NCBI GenBank assembly: GCA_030761205.1
Contig: JAULJL010000035.1
Coordinates: 13,162,001 to 13,226,000, forward strand
From: Fremontodendron californicum
Lineage: Eukaryota > Streptophyta > Magnoliopsida > Malvales > Malvaceae
Length of the DNA: 64,000 bases
Reading direction: 5' to 3'
A program made the translations under genes and the position numbers. Shown piece by piece: positions 20,831 to 31,586 of the stretch (the first letter of the stretch is position 1; the number at the start of each line of letters is the position of its first letter). Under the pieces are notes generated by a model. That model had not been told where the DNA came from, searched no databases, and was given only the letters and a program-made list of their open reading frames with translations.

Positions 20831-21761
20831 ACTCATGAGCACTCATCTCTTTATCGAGCTTTTGCATCTGCACAGTGTCGGCAAGCATTTGCATCATTCA
20901 TGGTTATTTGCATTGGCATTATTCTATAAGCATCTGCATTTTACCTTTACATTTACATTCTTCATGGAATTCGCATTTGTGTCATCTCAAGCAATTGCAT
21001 CATTTCTAGAATCATTGCATTTTCATTAATGTGTGGTAATTGTAGTTACACCCTTCATAAACCAGTTACATGAACACAATTAGTAAGGGCATCTGCATCA
21101 TGAAACATGGGCATCAATCCAGGCCATTTGCATTTGCACTAAGAAATATTTTACATTTGCACCACGAAGCATGAGCACCTTGTTAAAAGACATGTGCATC
21201 TGCATCATTTCTCAAAGCTTCTGGTGGGGATATCCAAAATTTTACAGTTTTAAAAGTGAACAAGTCTTCGGTGGTGATAGCTGAAGCCTCTGGTGGAGAT
21301 ATCCAGGGTTTTATAATTTTAAAAATGAGAAATCTTCTTCTGGAGGAGTCACCCAGAATTTTACAATGAGCAAGTCTTTGGTGTTGATAGCCAAAGCTTC
21401 TGGTGGGGATATCCAGAATTTTACAGTTTTAAAAGTGAACAAGTCTTCGGTGGTGATAGCTGAAGCCTCTGGTGGAGATATCCAGGGTTTTATAATTTTA
21501 AAAATGAGAAATCTTCTTTTGAAGGAGTTACACAGAATTTTATTCAACATGTGCATCTACATCAAGAAGCATTTGCATCAATCTAAGTTAGTTGAATCTA
21601 CATTAAGAAAATTTGCATCAAATCAAGTCATTTACATTTGCATCAAAGACATTTGCACCAATCTAAGTCATTTGCATCTACATCAAAGACATTTGCACCA
21701 ATCTAAGTCATTTGTATTTGCATCATGAAGCATTTGCATCATTTCTTAAAGCTTTCAGGTA
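20831..21761 (+). repeat. CATTTGCATC-type micro-repeats and a 185-bp duplication
   Basis: Words such as ATTTGCATCA, TTTGCATCTACATC and ACATTTGCACC recur irregularly from 20831 to 21210 and 21545 to 21740. Between them, 21220-21540 holds a roughly 185-bp duplication containing TCTTCGGTGGTGATAGCTG and TCTGGTGGAGATATCCAG. Inverted counterparts of the micro-repeat lie at 56980-57370 in C. No gene is seen. Confidence 0.7.
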
Positions 21762-22801
21762 AAATCGAATTCGTTTCCTTAAGACTAGTTGAGCCCCGAG
21801 ATCATCGTCGAGGTACTTTTTTTATTTATTATGAACAAGTCTTCGGTGGTGATAGCTGAAGCCTCTGGTAGAGATATCCAGAGTTTTGAAATCCTTTGAA
21901 AAGGTAGAAAGTCTTCGGTGGTGATAGCTGAAGCTTCTGGAGGTCATACCCATAATTTTACATTTTAAAAATGAGCAAAACTTTGGTGGTGATAGCCAAA
22001 GCTTCTGGAGGAGATATCCAGAATTTTAAACACAGCTGAGAACAACACAGGTTAAGGCCCCGAGACCATCGTCGAGGTCATTTCCTCTCTTGCAAATCGA
22101 ATTTGTTTTCTTAAGACGAGTCGAGCCCCGAGATCATCGTCGAGGTACTTTTTTTTTTTACTATTATGAACAAGTCTTCGGTGGTGATAGCTGAAGCCTC
22201 TGGTGGAGATATCCAGAGTTTTAAAATCCTTTGAAAAGGTAGAAAGTCTTCGGTGGTGATAGCTGAAGCTTCTGGAGGTGATACCCAGAATTTTACATTT
22301 TAAAAATGAGCAAGACTTTGGTGGTGATAGCCAAAGCTTCTGGAGGAGATATCCAGAATTTTAAACACAGCTGAGAACAAGACAGGTTAAGGCCCCGAGA
22401 CCATCGTTGAGGTCATTTCCTCTCTTGCAAATCGAATTCGTTTTCTTAAGACGAGTCGAGCCCCGAGATCATCGTCGAGGTACTCTTTTTTTTTACTATT
22501 ATGAACAAGTCTTTGGTGGTGATAGCTGAAGCCTCGGGTGGAGATATCCAGAGTTTTAAAATCCGTTGAAAAGGTAGAAAGTCTTCGGTGGTGATAGCTG
22601 AAGCTTCTGGAGGTGATACCTATAATTTTTACATTTTAAAAAAAATGAGCAAGACTTTGGTGGTGATAGCCAAAGCTTCTGGAGGAGATATCCAGAATTT
22701 TAAACACAGCTGAGAACAAGACAGGTTAAGGCCCCGAGACCATCGTCGAGGTCATTTCCTTTCTTGCAAATCGAATTCGTTTTCCTTAAGACGGGTCGAG
22801 C
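21762..22801 (+). repeat. Tandem array of about 335-bp units before the B1 3' LTR
   Basis: Units begin at 21762, 22094 and 22439, with a partial one at 22768. Each begins AAATCGAATT and contains GAGCCCCGAGATCATCGTCG and sub-repeats TCTTCGGTGGTGATAGC and TTCTGGAGGAGATATCCAG. The internal sub-repeat shows expansion from a smaller unit. The array ends next to the segment GTTTAGTCAGGGAATTCAA, which also flanks the unrelated array of element C. Confidence 0.9.
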
Positions 22802-22849
22802 CTTGTTTAGTCAGGGAATTCAATTTAAGGACAAAATCTTCAATTCACT

Positions 22850-23029
22850 GTATATAAAAAAAAAAAAAAAAAGAAGAAAATGAAAAATGCAAAAATGAAT
22901 GAAGAAATAAAAAAGATAACCCCTTTCCTTTCCTTTCCTTCACATGTGATTTCACAGATCGGACAAAATTGTTGTCTATTTTATCTTTGTCCGATTCCTG
23001 ATTCTCAGCAATAGCCAAAGAGGGGCAGC
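22850..23029 (+). promoter_or_regulatory. Purine/pyrimidine tracts and polypurine tract of B1
   Basis: An A-run with purine-rich sequence (22857-22918) precedes a CCTTTCCTTTCC run. The polypurine tract AAAGAGGGGCAGC ends at 23029, directly before the LTR start TGTAGACACC. The same GAGGGGCAGC motif adjoins the C 3' LTR on the opposite strand (54615-54627). Confidence 0.75.
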
Positions 23030-24465
23030 TGTAGACACCTAATTTTGTCCGGGCCTTTTAAAACCAATTTTGATTTGTCCCTCTCTCGGGTTTAATATTT
23101 CTGTAAAAGTCACGGTCGCGATTTTAGATTTTTAAAATGTTCTAAATTATATATATCTTTTTTAGCTTTAATTGTTCAAATAAAATCGGACCGTAAAATT
23201 ACCAATTTTAAAATTCAATTTAAACCCGAGGTGAAAAAAATTAATCTTGAGCTTTATTATATTTTTAAAATAAATTTTTAAATTGAAATATGTGAAAAAA
23301 AAAGAAAGACTTGAAAAATAGAGGGGGTAATTTAGACATTACACATTTTTAGGTTAGGAAGTGGTTTATGAAATGGGGGGCCGATTTTGAGAAAAAAGGA
23401 GAGATGCTGCCAGCTGCCAAGAGTCTTTTGATTCGAGTGAGAAGAGAAGCTTTGTTCGAGGAAGAAGAGTTGTCGGGTTCCTAGCAAGAGATTATTGGGA
23501 CTTTGACTCAAGGGAGGATTTGTTGGGTTTTTTTTTTAGCCTAAGTCCCAATCCCACATCCCTTTGTAATGTCAAGCCAATGAGGTGCTCACCTTATAAA
23601 TAAGGGGTCTTGGCCTTTGGTTGAAATCACCCACTACCCTTGTGAGAGATAGTCTATACTCTTGTATTAGGATTATCCGGTGGTGAGTCATAGTGTTTAA
23701 TTTGAGGGTTTGTAGCTTAATCCATTCAAAAGCTACTTGTGAGAGGGTTTGTAACTTAATCCGTACAAAAGTTACAAGTGTGTTGAAGGAGGGTTTGTGC
23801 AAAGGGGACAAGCACAAGGTAATATTCTTTCATTTTATTTATATATATATTATATGTTTATTGTGTTTGCTTTAGACATAGTATATTATGATGTATATTT
23901 GGTATTTGATAATTTACTCTTATACGGATAATGTTGCTTGCTTTGGACATGGTCTATTATGGTGCATGCCTTAATGTCATTTTGCATATTCATAACATTT
24001 TAATAAATAAGGCAATATTCTCGAGTTCAATAATTCATGGTTTTCTCTGCTGGGTTTGCCGGAGAGGTTATCATTAATTATTAACAAAGGAATACCCTTT
24101 TCTAAAATAAAATGATTCGAATATTTTTTTTGAAATAAATAAAACTTTCTATGTTTTGTCGGGTCTGCCGAGGAACATGAAAAGATTTTGGTATTAATAA
24201 ATTCTGAGTCATTTTAAGCCATTTCGCATGCCATATCATCTTATGCTATGTCACATGCCATGTCATTTTATGTCATCCATATACCATGTCATCTTGCTTG
24301 TCATGTCGATTTCATTCACATGCCATGTCATCTTATGCCATGTCACATGCCATGTCATTTTATGTCATCCATTATGCCACATCATCTTGTTTGCCATGTC
24401 GATTTCATTCACATGCCATGTCATCGTATGCAAGTTCATTTAGGTCTAGGTTACTTTATGAATGC
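23030..24465 (+). mobile_element. B1 3' LTR, 5' portion
   Basis: This LTR begins TGTAGACACC after the polypurine tract. It contains a promoter-like block with TATAAATA at 23595-23602 within CTCACCTTATAAATAAGGGG, followed by the segment with GTAGCTTAATCC that is amplified in the C LTR. It breaks off at 24465 in TTTATGAATGC, where a second TGTAGACACC starts. Element C shows the uninterrupted continuation (inverted, near 52690-52710). I read this as B2 inserted into the B1 LTR. Confidence 0.8.
23595..23602 (+). promoter_or_regulatory. TATA box of the TAT-like LTR
   Basis: TATAAATA lies in a block conserved in element C (inverted, 53621-53628) with matching flanks. It is the likely core promoter of this LTR family. 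The B2 LTR lacks this block. Confidence 0.65.
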
Positions 24466-24849
24466 TGTAGACACCTAATTTTGTCCAGGCCTTTTAAAAC
24501 CAATTTTGATTTGCCCCCCTCTCGGGTTTAATATTTTTGTAAAAGTCATGGTCGCGATTTTAGATTTTTAAAATGTTCTAAATTATATATATCCTTTTTA
24601 GCTTTAATTGTTCAAATAAAATCGGACCGTAAAATTACCAATTTTAAAATTCAATTTAAACCCGAAGTGAAAAGTTTAATCTTGAGTTTTATTAGATTTT
24701 TAAAATAAATTTTTTAATTGAAAATATTTGAAAAAAAATAAAAAAAAGACTTGGAAAAATAAAGGAAGGGTAATTTGGACATTACACATTTTTTGGTTAA
24801 AAATTGGTTATAAATGGACCACTTGAGCAAAGAAAAGAGGGGGGGCCGA

Positions 24850-25480
24850 TTATTAAAAAGAATACTGGCGGCTGAAATGAAAGGGGGGGAGGCAACTACT
24901 ACTAGAGGAGGAAAGTATGGAAATGGCAGAAAATGTGTCAGCTTTTTTCTTAAAATGCTGACTGAAACCAAACGAAACAGTTTCATAAACAAATACTGCA
25001 AAAAAATTTCTTTTGAGGGTTTCCCAGCTGATTTTTGAAGACTTTGAGGATAAGGGAAATGAGGGTTGTAAGGGTTTTAGCGAGGTGTGTTTTGGATGGT
25101 AATGAGAGAGAGCTATGTGGGTTTTTGAGGATTTGAGTGAAGCTTAGAGTGGTAGAATTGTAAATTTGAGGTTGTGGGGTGAAAAGCTGAGATCTATTTT
25201 CTGGTCTTTCAAAGGGCTGGTTTGATGAATGTGTGTACTGTAAGTTCAAAATATTTATGCAATTGTTGTGTTAAAGGATTTTTGAAGTGGTTTAAGCTTT
25301 GTATTTATGAAGAATGTGATAATTTACTGGATTTTATTAGTGGATTTTGATCATTTTGAGGGTTGAATAAGCAATATTGGGAATTAAAGAGCTGGCAAAG
25401 TGAGAACTTAGGACTGCTTTGAGGTGAAAAAAAAGCTGAGATCTCGACAATTAGTGTTTATTTGTGAGATTTCTTAATCT
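24850..25480 (+). other. Foreign sequence upstream of the glycosylase fragment
   Basis: This differs from the other LTR copies and is the likely upstream or 5' untranslated sequence of the captured glycosylase gene. It includes a GTAAGT donor-like site near 25240. I cannot tell whether a 5' UTR intron is present. ORFs here show no recognisable product. Confidence 0.45.
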
Positions 25481-26368
25481 ATGTCCGGTGCTCCGAGATT
25501 GAGGTCGATGAATGTGGCCGATTCTGAGGCAAGGCCCGTACTGGGACCTGCAGGGAACAAGGCGGGTTCATTGAGTGCAAGAAAACCAGCTTCAAAGCCT
25601 TTGAGAAAGGTTGAAAAGTCTCCAGTTGAGGTCACTGTAGCAGAGGAGAAAAAAGCCCTTCCATCATCAACTGTTAATTCACTTTCGCCAAAAACACATT
25701 CTGTTAGTGTTCCTTCAGTGCTTCGTCGCCATGAGCAGTTATTACATTCTAATTTATCGCTAAATGCTTCGTGTTCATCGGATGCTTCCACGGATTCATT
25801 TCACAGTCGAGCATCTACTGGTAGGTTAATTCGGTCAAATAGTGTAGGAAGTAGGAGGAAGCCATACCCATCAAAGCCGAGAAGCGTTGTTTCTGATGGT
25901 GGTTTGGATTCGCCACCTGATTGTTCACATCAGAAAAAGAGACGTGCGTGGGTGACACCAAATACAGATCCAAGTTATGCTGCTTTCCATGATGAAGAAT
26001 GAGGAGTTCCTGTACATGATGACAAGAAATTCTTTGAGCTGCTTGTACTTTCGGGTGCATTATCTGAACTTACATGGCCTGCTATCCTAAGCAAAAGGCA
26101 CATATTTAGGGAAGTTTTTGTGGATTTTGATCCTATTGCTGTATCAAAATTGAATGAGAAGAAGTTAATAGTAGTTGGTAGCATGGCCAGTTCTTTGTTA
26201 TCAGAATTAAAGCTGCGAGCTATTATTGAGAATGCTCGCCAACTATCTAAGCAGGTTATAGATGAGTTCGGGTCATTCGATAAGAATATTTGGAGTTTTG
26301 TGAACCACAAGCCTATAGTTAGCAGATGCAGATATCCTCGCCAGGTTCCAGTTAAAACTCCAAAAGCA
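25481..26368 (+). pseudogene. TagI-type DNA-3-methyladenine glycosylase fragment
   Basis: This is a truncated copy of a plant DNA-3-methyladenine glycosylase I (HhH-GPD superfamily), which in its native form removes alkylated adenine in base excision repair. The ATG at 25481 gives the Ser-rich plant N-terminus (MSGAPRLRSMN, RKPYPSKP), then AWVTPNTDPSYAAFHDEE. The conserved Trp that follows is a TGA stop (26000-26002). Beyond it the frame resumes with GVPVHDDKKFFELLVLSGAL, LSKRHIFREVF, LKLRAIIENARQ and SFVNHKPIVSR, to PVKTPKA. The C-terminal third, with the remaining zinc ligands and YSFMQ-type region, is missing. The first zinc-ligand Cys, normally just before AWVTP, is Arg. So it is not functional. 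No intron is visible over about 295 codons, which suggests capture from spliced RNA. Confidence 0.87.
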
Positions 26369-26600
26369 GTCAGCACAAATGGACATGACGATAGAGATGA
26401 TGTCAGAAGCTATTGATGAAACATTAAATAAAGATGAGGCTGAAGAGGAAACAGAGGAGCTCACGAACCAGGTGCTTGATGAGATTGGTGTGGATATTGC
26501 TTCTCAGTTATCTTCAGTTCCAAGGGGTCGGATTGCATCAATTAATACTGCTCCCAAGGTTAATGCTAGTGAGATGGAAAGATGTAAGAAAGTGTTTTAG
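26364..26600 (+). pseudogene. VPS2/CHMP2-like ESCRT-III fragment
   Basis: This is fused out of frame to the glycosylase fragment. From codon 26364 the frame reads KQSAQMDMTIEMMSEAIDE, then an acidic EAEEETEELTNQVLDEIGVD and IASQLSSVP, matching the C-terminal region of plant VPS2-type (VPS2.2/2.3) ESCRT-III subunits, which help sort membrane cargo at endosomes. Only about 50 residues are clear; after PRG the match fades and a TAG closes the frame at 26598-26600. The N-terminal helices are absent. The join lies within AAAAGCAGTC, where both source genes could share a few bases, as expected for template switching. Confidence 0.8.
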
Positions 26601-26757
26601 CATGTTAATATGGAGGCTGTAGCTTAAGGTGCTTTGAGAGGTAGTTTATTTCCTTTTCTTTTATGTTCATTGTGCTTGTTGTTGCTTGATATCCCTTGCT
26701 TGATTGCTTGTGGTAGGATAGATTCCCCTATTTGTTTCTTCATGTTCATGCATCTCA
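26601..26757 (+). other. Short unassigned stretch after the captured fragments
   Basis: It contains TTGCTTGATATCCCTTGC and similar T/G-rich sequence unlike the other LTRs. It could be untranslated sequence from either captured gene. Family LTR sequence resumes near 26758. Confidence 0.4.
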
Positions 26758-28591
26758 TATCATGCCACTTGAATAATGACTTGAGCCAATTAATGGTTCA
26801 AAGTCATGCTCTCTTGAGCACACTTGTGGAAAATTAAGTTTGTCAAATTGATTATTCTACCTTTGTGATTTTTTTTACTTAGCCAATTTTTATCTAACTT
26901 TCAAAAAGTCCTAGCTACTGTTTGCAAGTCATTTTATGAGTTTCAAATATTTTTACTTTGGTTTTTAAATGATTTTATCAAAAGCAAAAATGTGTTGGCA
27001 AAGCAGTTTTTTCTCCTCCAAAAACTCGTACATCTCTGATTTTTCTGGGAATTCATCTTTGATCAGAAAATTAATCCGATTTTTTCTTGTGTAGTTTTAC
27101 ATGTCCTGAGTCTCCAGTAATTTTTTCAGAAGTTTTGGAATTTGTAAAAATAGGGTAAAAAATCATGGATTAAAACTGGACAGTGGAGTCAGAATTGAAT
27201 TTAAAGAAAAAACCATTTTTCTGTTTTGGTTAATTTACTTAGAGTGGGCTGATTAGGAGGGTTAGCTACTGACTTAGGGTAGTTTCTAAGCCTTTTTAAA
27301 CTCTAAAAATGGTTTTTCAAAGTCTCGGGTTAAGGGTAGTCAAGTCCAGATTTTTTTAAACTTTGGAAATTAGAGCCATTAAAAAAATTTAGCGCAGTTT
27401 TTATTTTTTTAATTCAAGTTTTTCAAAATTGTTTTCAAACAATCACAAAGTATTTTGGTTTTAGAATATTTAATTTGACATATTTTCCTAAGGTAGCCGG
27501 ATATCTTTTTAGATATACGGATTTCCTTAATTAAAGGAAAAATACATTTCATGCATTGCATTTTTCATATTCATGCATTTTATATAATATGTGATTCTTG
27601 CTATAATAATTTCTATGATATTGTTGTTATTTTGATTTTACATGGTTTATTATATGGTTTTGAATATTTCATGATATCCTATGCTTTTATTTAGTTATTT
27701 TTATTTAGCATATACTATGTTCATGCATTATTATTTTCATGCATATTATATGATAGCATTATTTTATTCCATGTCATTTAAAATATATGCCATACCATTC
27801 ATATTTGTCATGTCATTTAGGTTGCATTATATTATTTAGATTTTGCTATGTCATATTATTTATGTCATGCATATACATATTCATATCTTTTAAAATGTTT
27901 TCAAAAGGATAATGATTTTTCAATAAAAAATAAAGATATTCCCGAGTTAAAATAATTCATGAGTTCTCTACCGGGTTTGCTGGAGGGAATATCATCAATT
28001 ATCATTAATAAAGGAATATCTTTCTTTCAAAAAGGAGAATGATTCGGAAAGTTTTCCAAAACTAATAAAAATTTCTATATTTTGTCACGTTTGTTGGGGA
28101 ATATAGGAAAATTTTGAATTTATAAATTTCGGATCATTTTTAATTAAAAATGGAATTATTTTTCTTTAAATTGAGAATTAACTTGAAATACTAAATTTAA
28201 AACCAATTTTCTACCGAGACTTGAGATAACACATGATTAATAAGGTACCGATTTATACGGGCGTTGTGGGGGTGCTAATCCTTCCCCACACGTAACCGAC
28301 TCCCGAACTCGCTTCTTTGATTTCTCTGGTTTAAAACGCAGACTTGAAATTGGCTTTTAAAATGTTTTAATTAATTTTTAAAATATTTTATAAAACCGAT
28401 TGTAATAGGTGGCCGATCACACCTAGCTAAAAAAGATTGGTGGCGACTCCATGTTTTTTTTAAGGTCATTTTCAAAACCTTCATTTTTTAGAGGAATTAA
28501 GTCGACTTTTCCTCGATTTTTTTTAATGTCATGCTTAATGAATAATAAAGTCTTGCGATGAGACTTCGTTATTTTTTAGGTTGCGACAGCT

Positions 28592-28609
28592 TGGCGACTC
28601 CGCTGGGGA
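28592..28609 (+). promoter_or_regulatory. tRNA-Arg primer-binding site of B2
   Basis: TGGCGACTCCGCTGGGGA lies three bases after the LTR end and is complementary to the 3' end of plant tRNA-Arg. Confidence 0.85.
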
Positions 28610-29905
28610 CTATTAGAGAGTCAGGCCTAGAATTAGTCGTGTGTTATCAAAGTCTCGGTTTTGTTGGTTTAATTGGTATTTAATTTTAATTCCCATATTT
28701 TTTTTAATAAGGCGAATTTTGAAAATAATAAAATGTTTTTAAATATGTTCATTCTCATTTGCATGCATTTTATTATTGTTCTTTAGTTATTTAAGGTTGT
28801 ATATTATAATTGCTTGTTGGTTAATGCGTTACACTATTCTTGAATGTTTTAACTGCTAGGGCATTTAGAATAAGGTTTGTAAAATAGGTAGTGAAAAGTT
28901 TGTTATTCCTCCACACACACTACACGTGCATTTGCATAACATGAATCCTCTACCCGGGTTCCGTCCTTTTAAGGGGGAGTAAAGTAACTAAGCTTTCGTG
29001 ATTGATCCTCCGTATGGGCTAGTGAAACACTTCCGGAGTATAAAGTACCTAATGCCTTCGTGATGATCCTCCGCATGGGCATAGGAAAATATACTCTAAC
29101 GAATTGAACCCGCTTTTATCGGGGTGCCTTACTAGCCTTCACCGGCGACAGTGAGGAGCAATTCGGGGCCTTTAGATCCGATTCACCCTCATATAGTGAA
29201 CCTAGGCGAAGCCATGCCGGATTTTCGTTAGATATACCGAAAATAGGAACACATGGAGGGACATTTCTAAACCTTTTGTTACCTATTTCACACTCCGAAT
29301 AAGTGTGGTAGATCGGGCAACGATGTACGTACATCGCCCATAATAAATGTGATACTCCGCCTTGAAGGCATCGTGATGCCTAAATAAGCAGATATTGTTG
29401 GGGCAGATGTTCATTAGCTGTGTTAAAAAAAAAAAATCCTTTTTCAAGCATTTTTGCATGTTGCACATTTCATGCATGTGTGAATAGAGCATGTACATTT
29501 TTGGGTGTGTTATTGATTTCATTCTTTGCAATAAACAGTTGGTAATTTCATTTGATGATTTCATGAAACCGGTAGTGTCACATGAACATTTGCATATTGC
29601 ACCATAGTAGGATCCACCCTGAAATTCTTTTGAAAATAATGTGATTGGTTTTTCATAAAATAAAAAAACACACACAAAAAAAAAAATGTTAAAAAAAAAT
29701 CATAAATTTGGAGGCAAATCTTGCATAATGAGATTTTTGAATAATCAAGATTTAGGTCCCACCAATTTCATGTAATCATTGATTTCTTTGTATATACCTT
29801 GGTATTAATCCATTTATTCTTTATTTGTATCATTTTGACATCATGTTACAGTCATAGCATGCATGGTCATTCATTGTAAGATACGTTTATGACATGCATA
29901 GTCAT
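28610..29905 (+). other. B2 leader
   Basis: It matches the B1 leader (4109-4672 joined to 14110-14900), but without the Athila-like insertion, so 29161-29180 shows the empty target site. It contains CGATGTACGTACATCG at 29321-29336 and the GGCATC/GATGCC stem near 29366-29380. It ends at GTCAT, the left target duplication of the compound element. No gene is seen. Confidence 0.75.
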
Positions 29906-31549
29906 TGATGGAGACTCAATTAAGAGTTGTAAACCCAAGTGCAGGTTATGTTCAAGTAATAAATTCTCGGGTGTCCGAAGTCGAACCACAGGGAAGCGTA
30001 TTAGTAAGTATAAGTTTATAAATATATAAGAAAAAGAAAGTAAACAAGATATTAGGGAATCAACAACAAAATAAAGTAAACAAAATATAAAAGAAATTAA
30101 ACAAGATATAAAAAACAAATAAGAAAAGATGTTGAGGTTAGAGAATCCACTCTTGGTGTTATACTAAGATTAATCTTGTTTTATTACACAATTGAAATCC
30201 ACACATAAAGGAGGTTCCAATCGGAAGGTTTAGCAATTCAGTCCAACGTCCATAGCATATGATATTATGTTCATTTGGTGTCCTCAAAACTCATAAAACG
30301 AGTCCAAGCATTCCTTATGCCAAGGTATATGTCTACAACAAATCAAGGTTATGAAACCAAGCATTTACTGTGCCATTTTCCTTGTCAATAATGAATCAAG
30401 ATCCCTACTTTGCAAGTATGATTTTAAACCAAAAGAAAATATTATATATACTAGTGTTTATAAATGATGATTTGTTTAAGAGACTAACCTTAGCATTTAC
30501 CAAAAGCTTCACCTCATCACCTCAACAATATGATTAGCAACACATACTAGATATGAATAAAATGAAAAGAAATGTAAGAAACATAAGTAAACAAAGAAAA
30601 AGAAAACTAGAGAAAGGAAAGAAGAAGAAAACTTAGAGAATTTTATTACAATGGCTAATATCCTACCAATCTATAATGCCTCCTACAATCATCCAAGGCC
30701 CTCTATTTATACACATTTTGGAGAGCTAAATGACAAGAGACAAGCTTTATAAATTTCAAAGTTAGGTATAATAGATGGGTGCATTTTTCTAACAATTTTC
30801 GTCATATTGCATGACAATTTTGATCATCCAGCTTGATGGTCGATTTTGTCAATATTGGAGGCTTGATCTGATCACATGGTCTTCTAGAAAAATGTTTCCC
30901 TATCAGTTGGTGATCCATATCCGTTGGAATCAGCTCATTTGCTGATGTGGATCAGAAGATATGGTCAAAATACCAAAACTTGTCAGCACAGACGTCATTG
31001 CACAACAGCCAACTTGATGGTTGATTTCGCTAATATTGAAAGCTTGATCTGATCAAATTGTCTTCTAGAAAAATGTTTCCCTATCAGTCGGTGATCCATA
31101 GCCGTTGGAATCAGCTCATTTTCTGATGTGGATCAGAAGATATGGTGAAAATACCAAAACGTGTCAGCACAGATGTCATTGCACATCAGCCAACTTGATG
31201 GTTGATTTCGCTAGGGAAAACGACTCCGTTTCAAGAAGTGTAAAGCATGAAAACGATAGATATGCCTCTTAACTTTGCACTGTTAAAATTTCAGCCTTAT
31301 TGCTTCAGTGAAACTCCAGATATAGCTGATATGGCAAAAGGCGTCGGAACTGGAACTGAACTGGATTTGCCCTTAATTCTTGATTTAACCTAGTAATCTG
31401 AAATCACTCAAAGAAACTCGTGAAAAACACCAAATTGCATAAAAATATAAAAAATCATAAACACAATTAGACTAAGCAATAATAACTCGTATTTGACACA
31501 AAACAATAATAAAACATAACTAAAAACTATATAATTATACGAGTTATGA
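29906..31549 (-). repeat. LTR 1 of the compound (its 3' LTR)
   Basis: This 1644-bp LTR differs from LTRs 2 and 3 by scattered substitutions and a small deletion near 30244. Its inner terminus reads GAGTTATGA instead of GAGTTATCA, so the LTR start is TC instead of TG (31548). It carries two tandem units of a 181-bp segment (30832-31012 and 31013-31192) that is single in the LTRs at 124-1623 and 4673-6173. TATA box on the minus strand at 30713-30721. Confidence 0.9.
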
Positions 31550-31586
31550 CACCCCCACACTTAGATTGTTGCTAGTCCCTAGCAAC
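31550..31586 (-). promoter_or_regulatory. Polypurine tract and perfect hairpin, body 1
   Basis: On the minus strand, GTTGCTAG-GGA-CTAGCAAC (31568-31586) is a perfect 8-bp stem, followed by TAAGTGTGGGGGTG (31550-31563) adjoining the LTR. Further AAGTGTGGGGG-type tracts occur upstream in the same body at 32431-32441 and 33078-33089. Confidence 0.75.

Larger units (their letters stand above)
24466..28588 (+). mobile_element. TAT-like element B2, 5' LTR with captured host sequence
   Basis: This 4.1-kb LTR starts TGTAGACACC and ends TTGCGACA before a tRNA-Arg primer site. The first 370 or so bases match the start of the B1 3' LTR. The middle (about 24850-26757) is replaced by foreign sequence including the glycosylase-VPS2 fragments. 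From 26758 it again matches the other LTRs. It inserted into the B1 LTR; the base-exact restart at an LTR terminus supports this. The candidate target duplication AATGC lies at 24461-24465, with its partner outside the window. The family TATA block is missing, so any transcription would depend on the captured part. Confidence 0.78.

Noticed and set aside
24228..24531. Three overlapping ORFs in different frames rich in C, H, S and M
   Set aside because: They come from a CATGCCATGTCAT-type low-complexity stretch in the LTR.
25481..26600. A functional glycosylase or VPS2 gene
   Set aside because: An internal stop replaces a conserved Trp, a zinc-ligand Cys is changed, the C-terminus is missing and the VPS2 part is out of frame and truncated.
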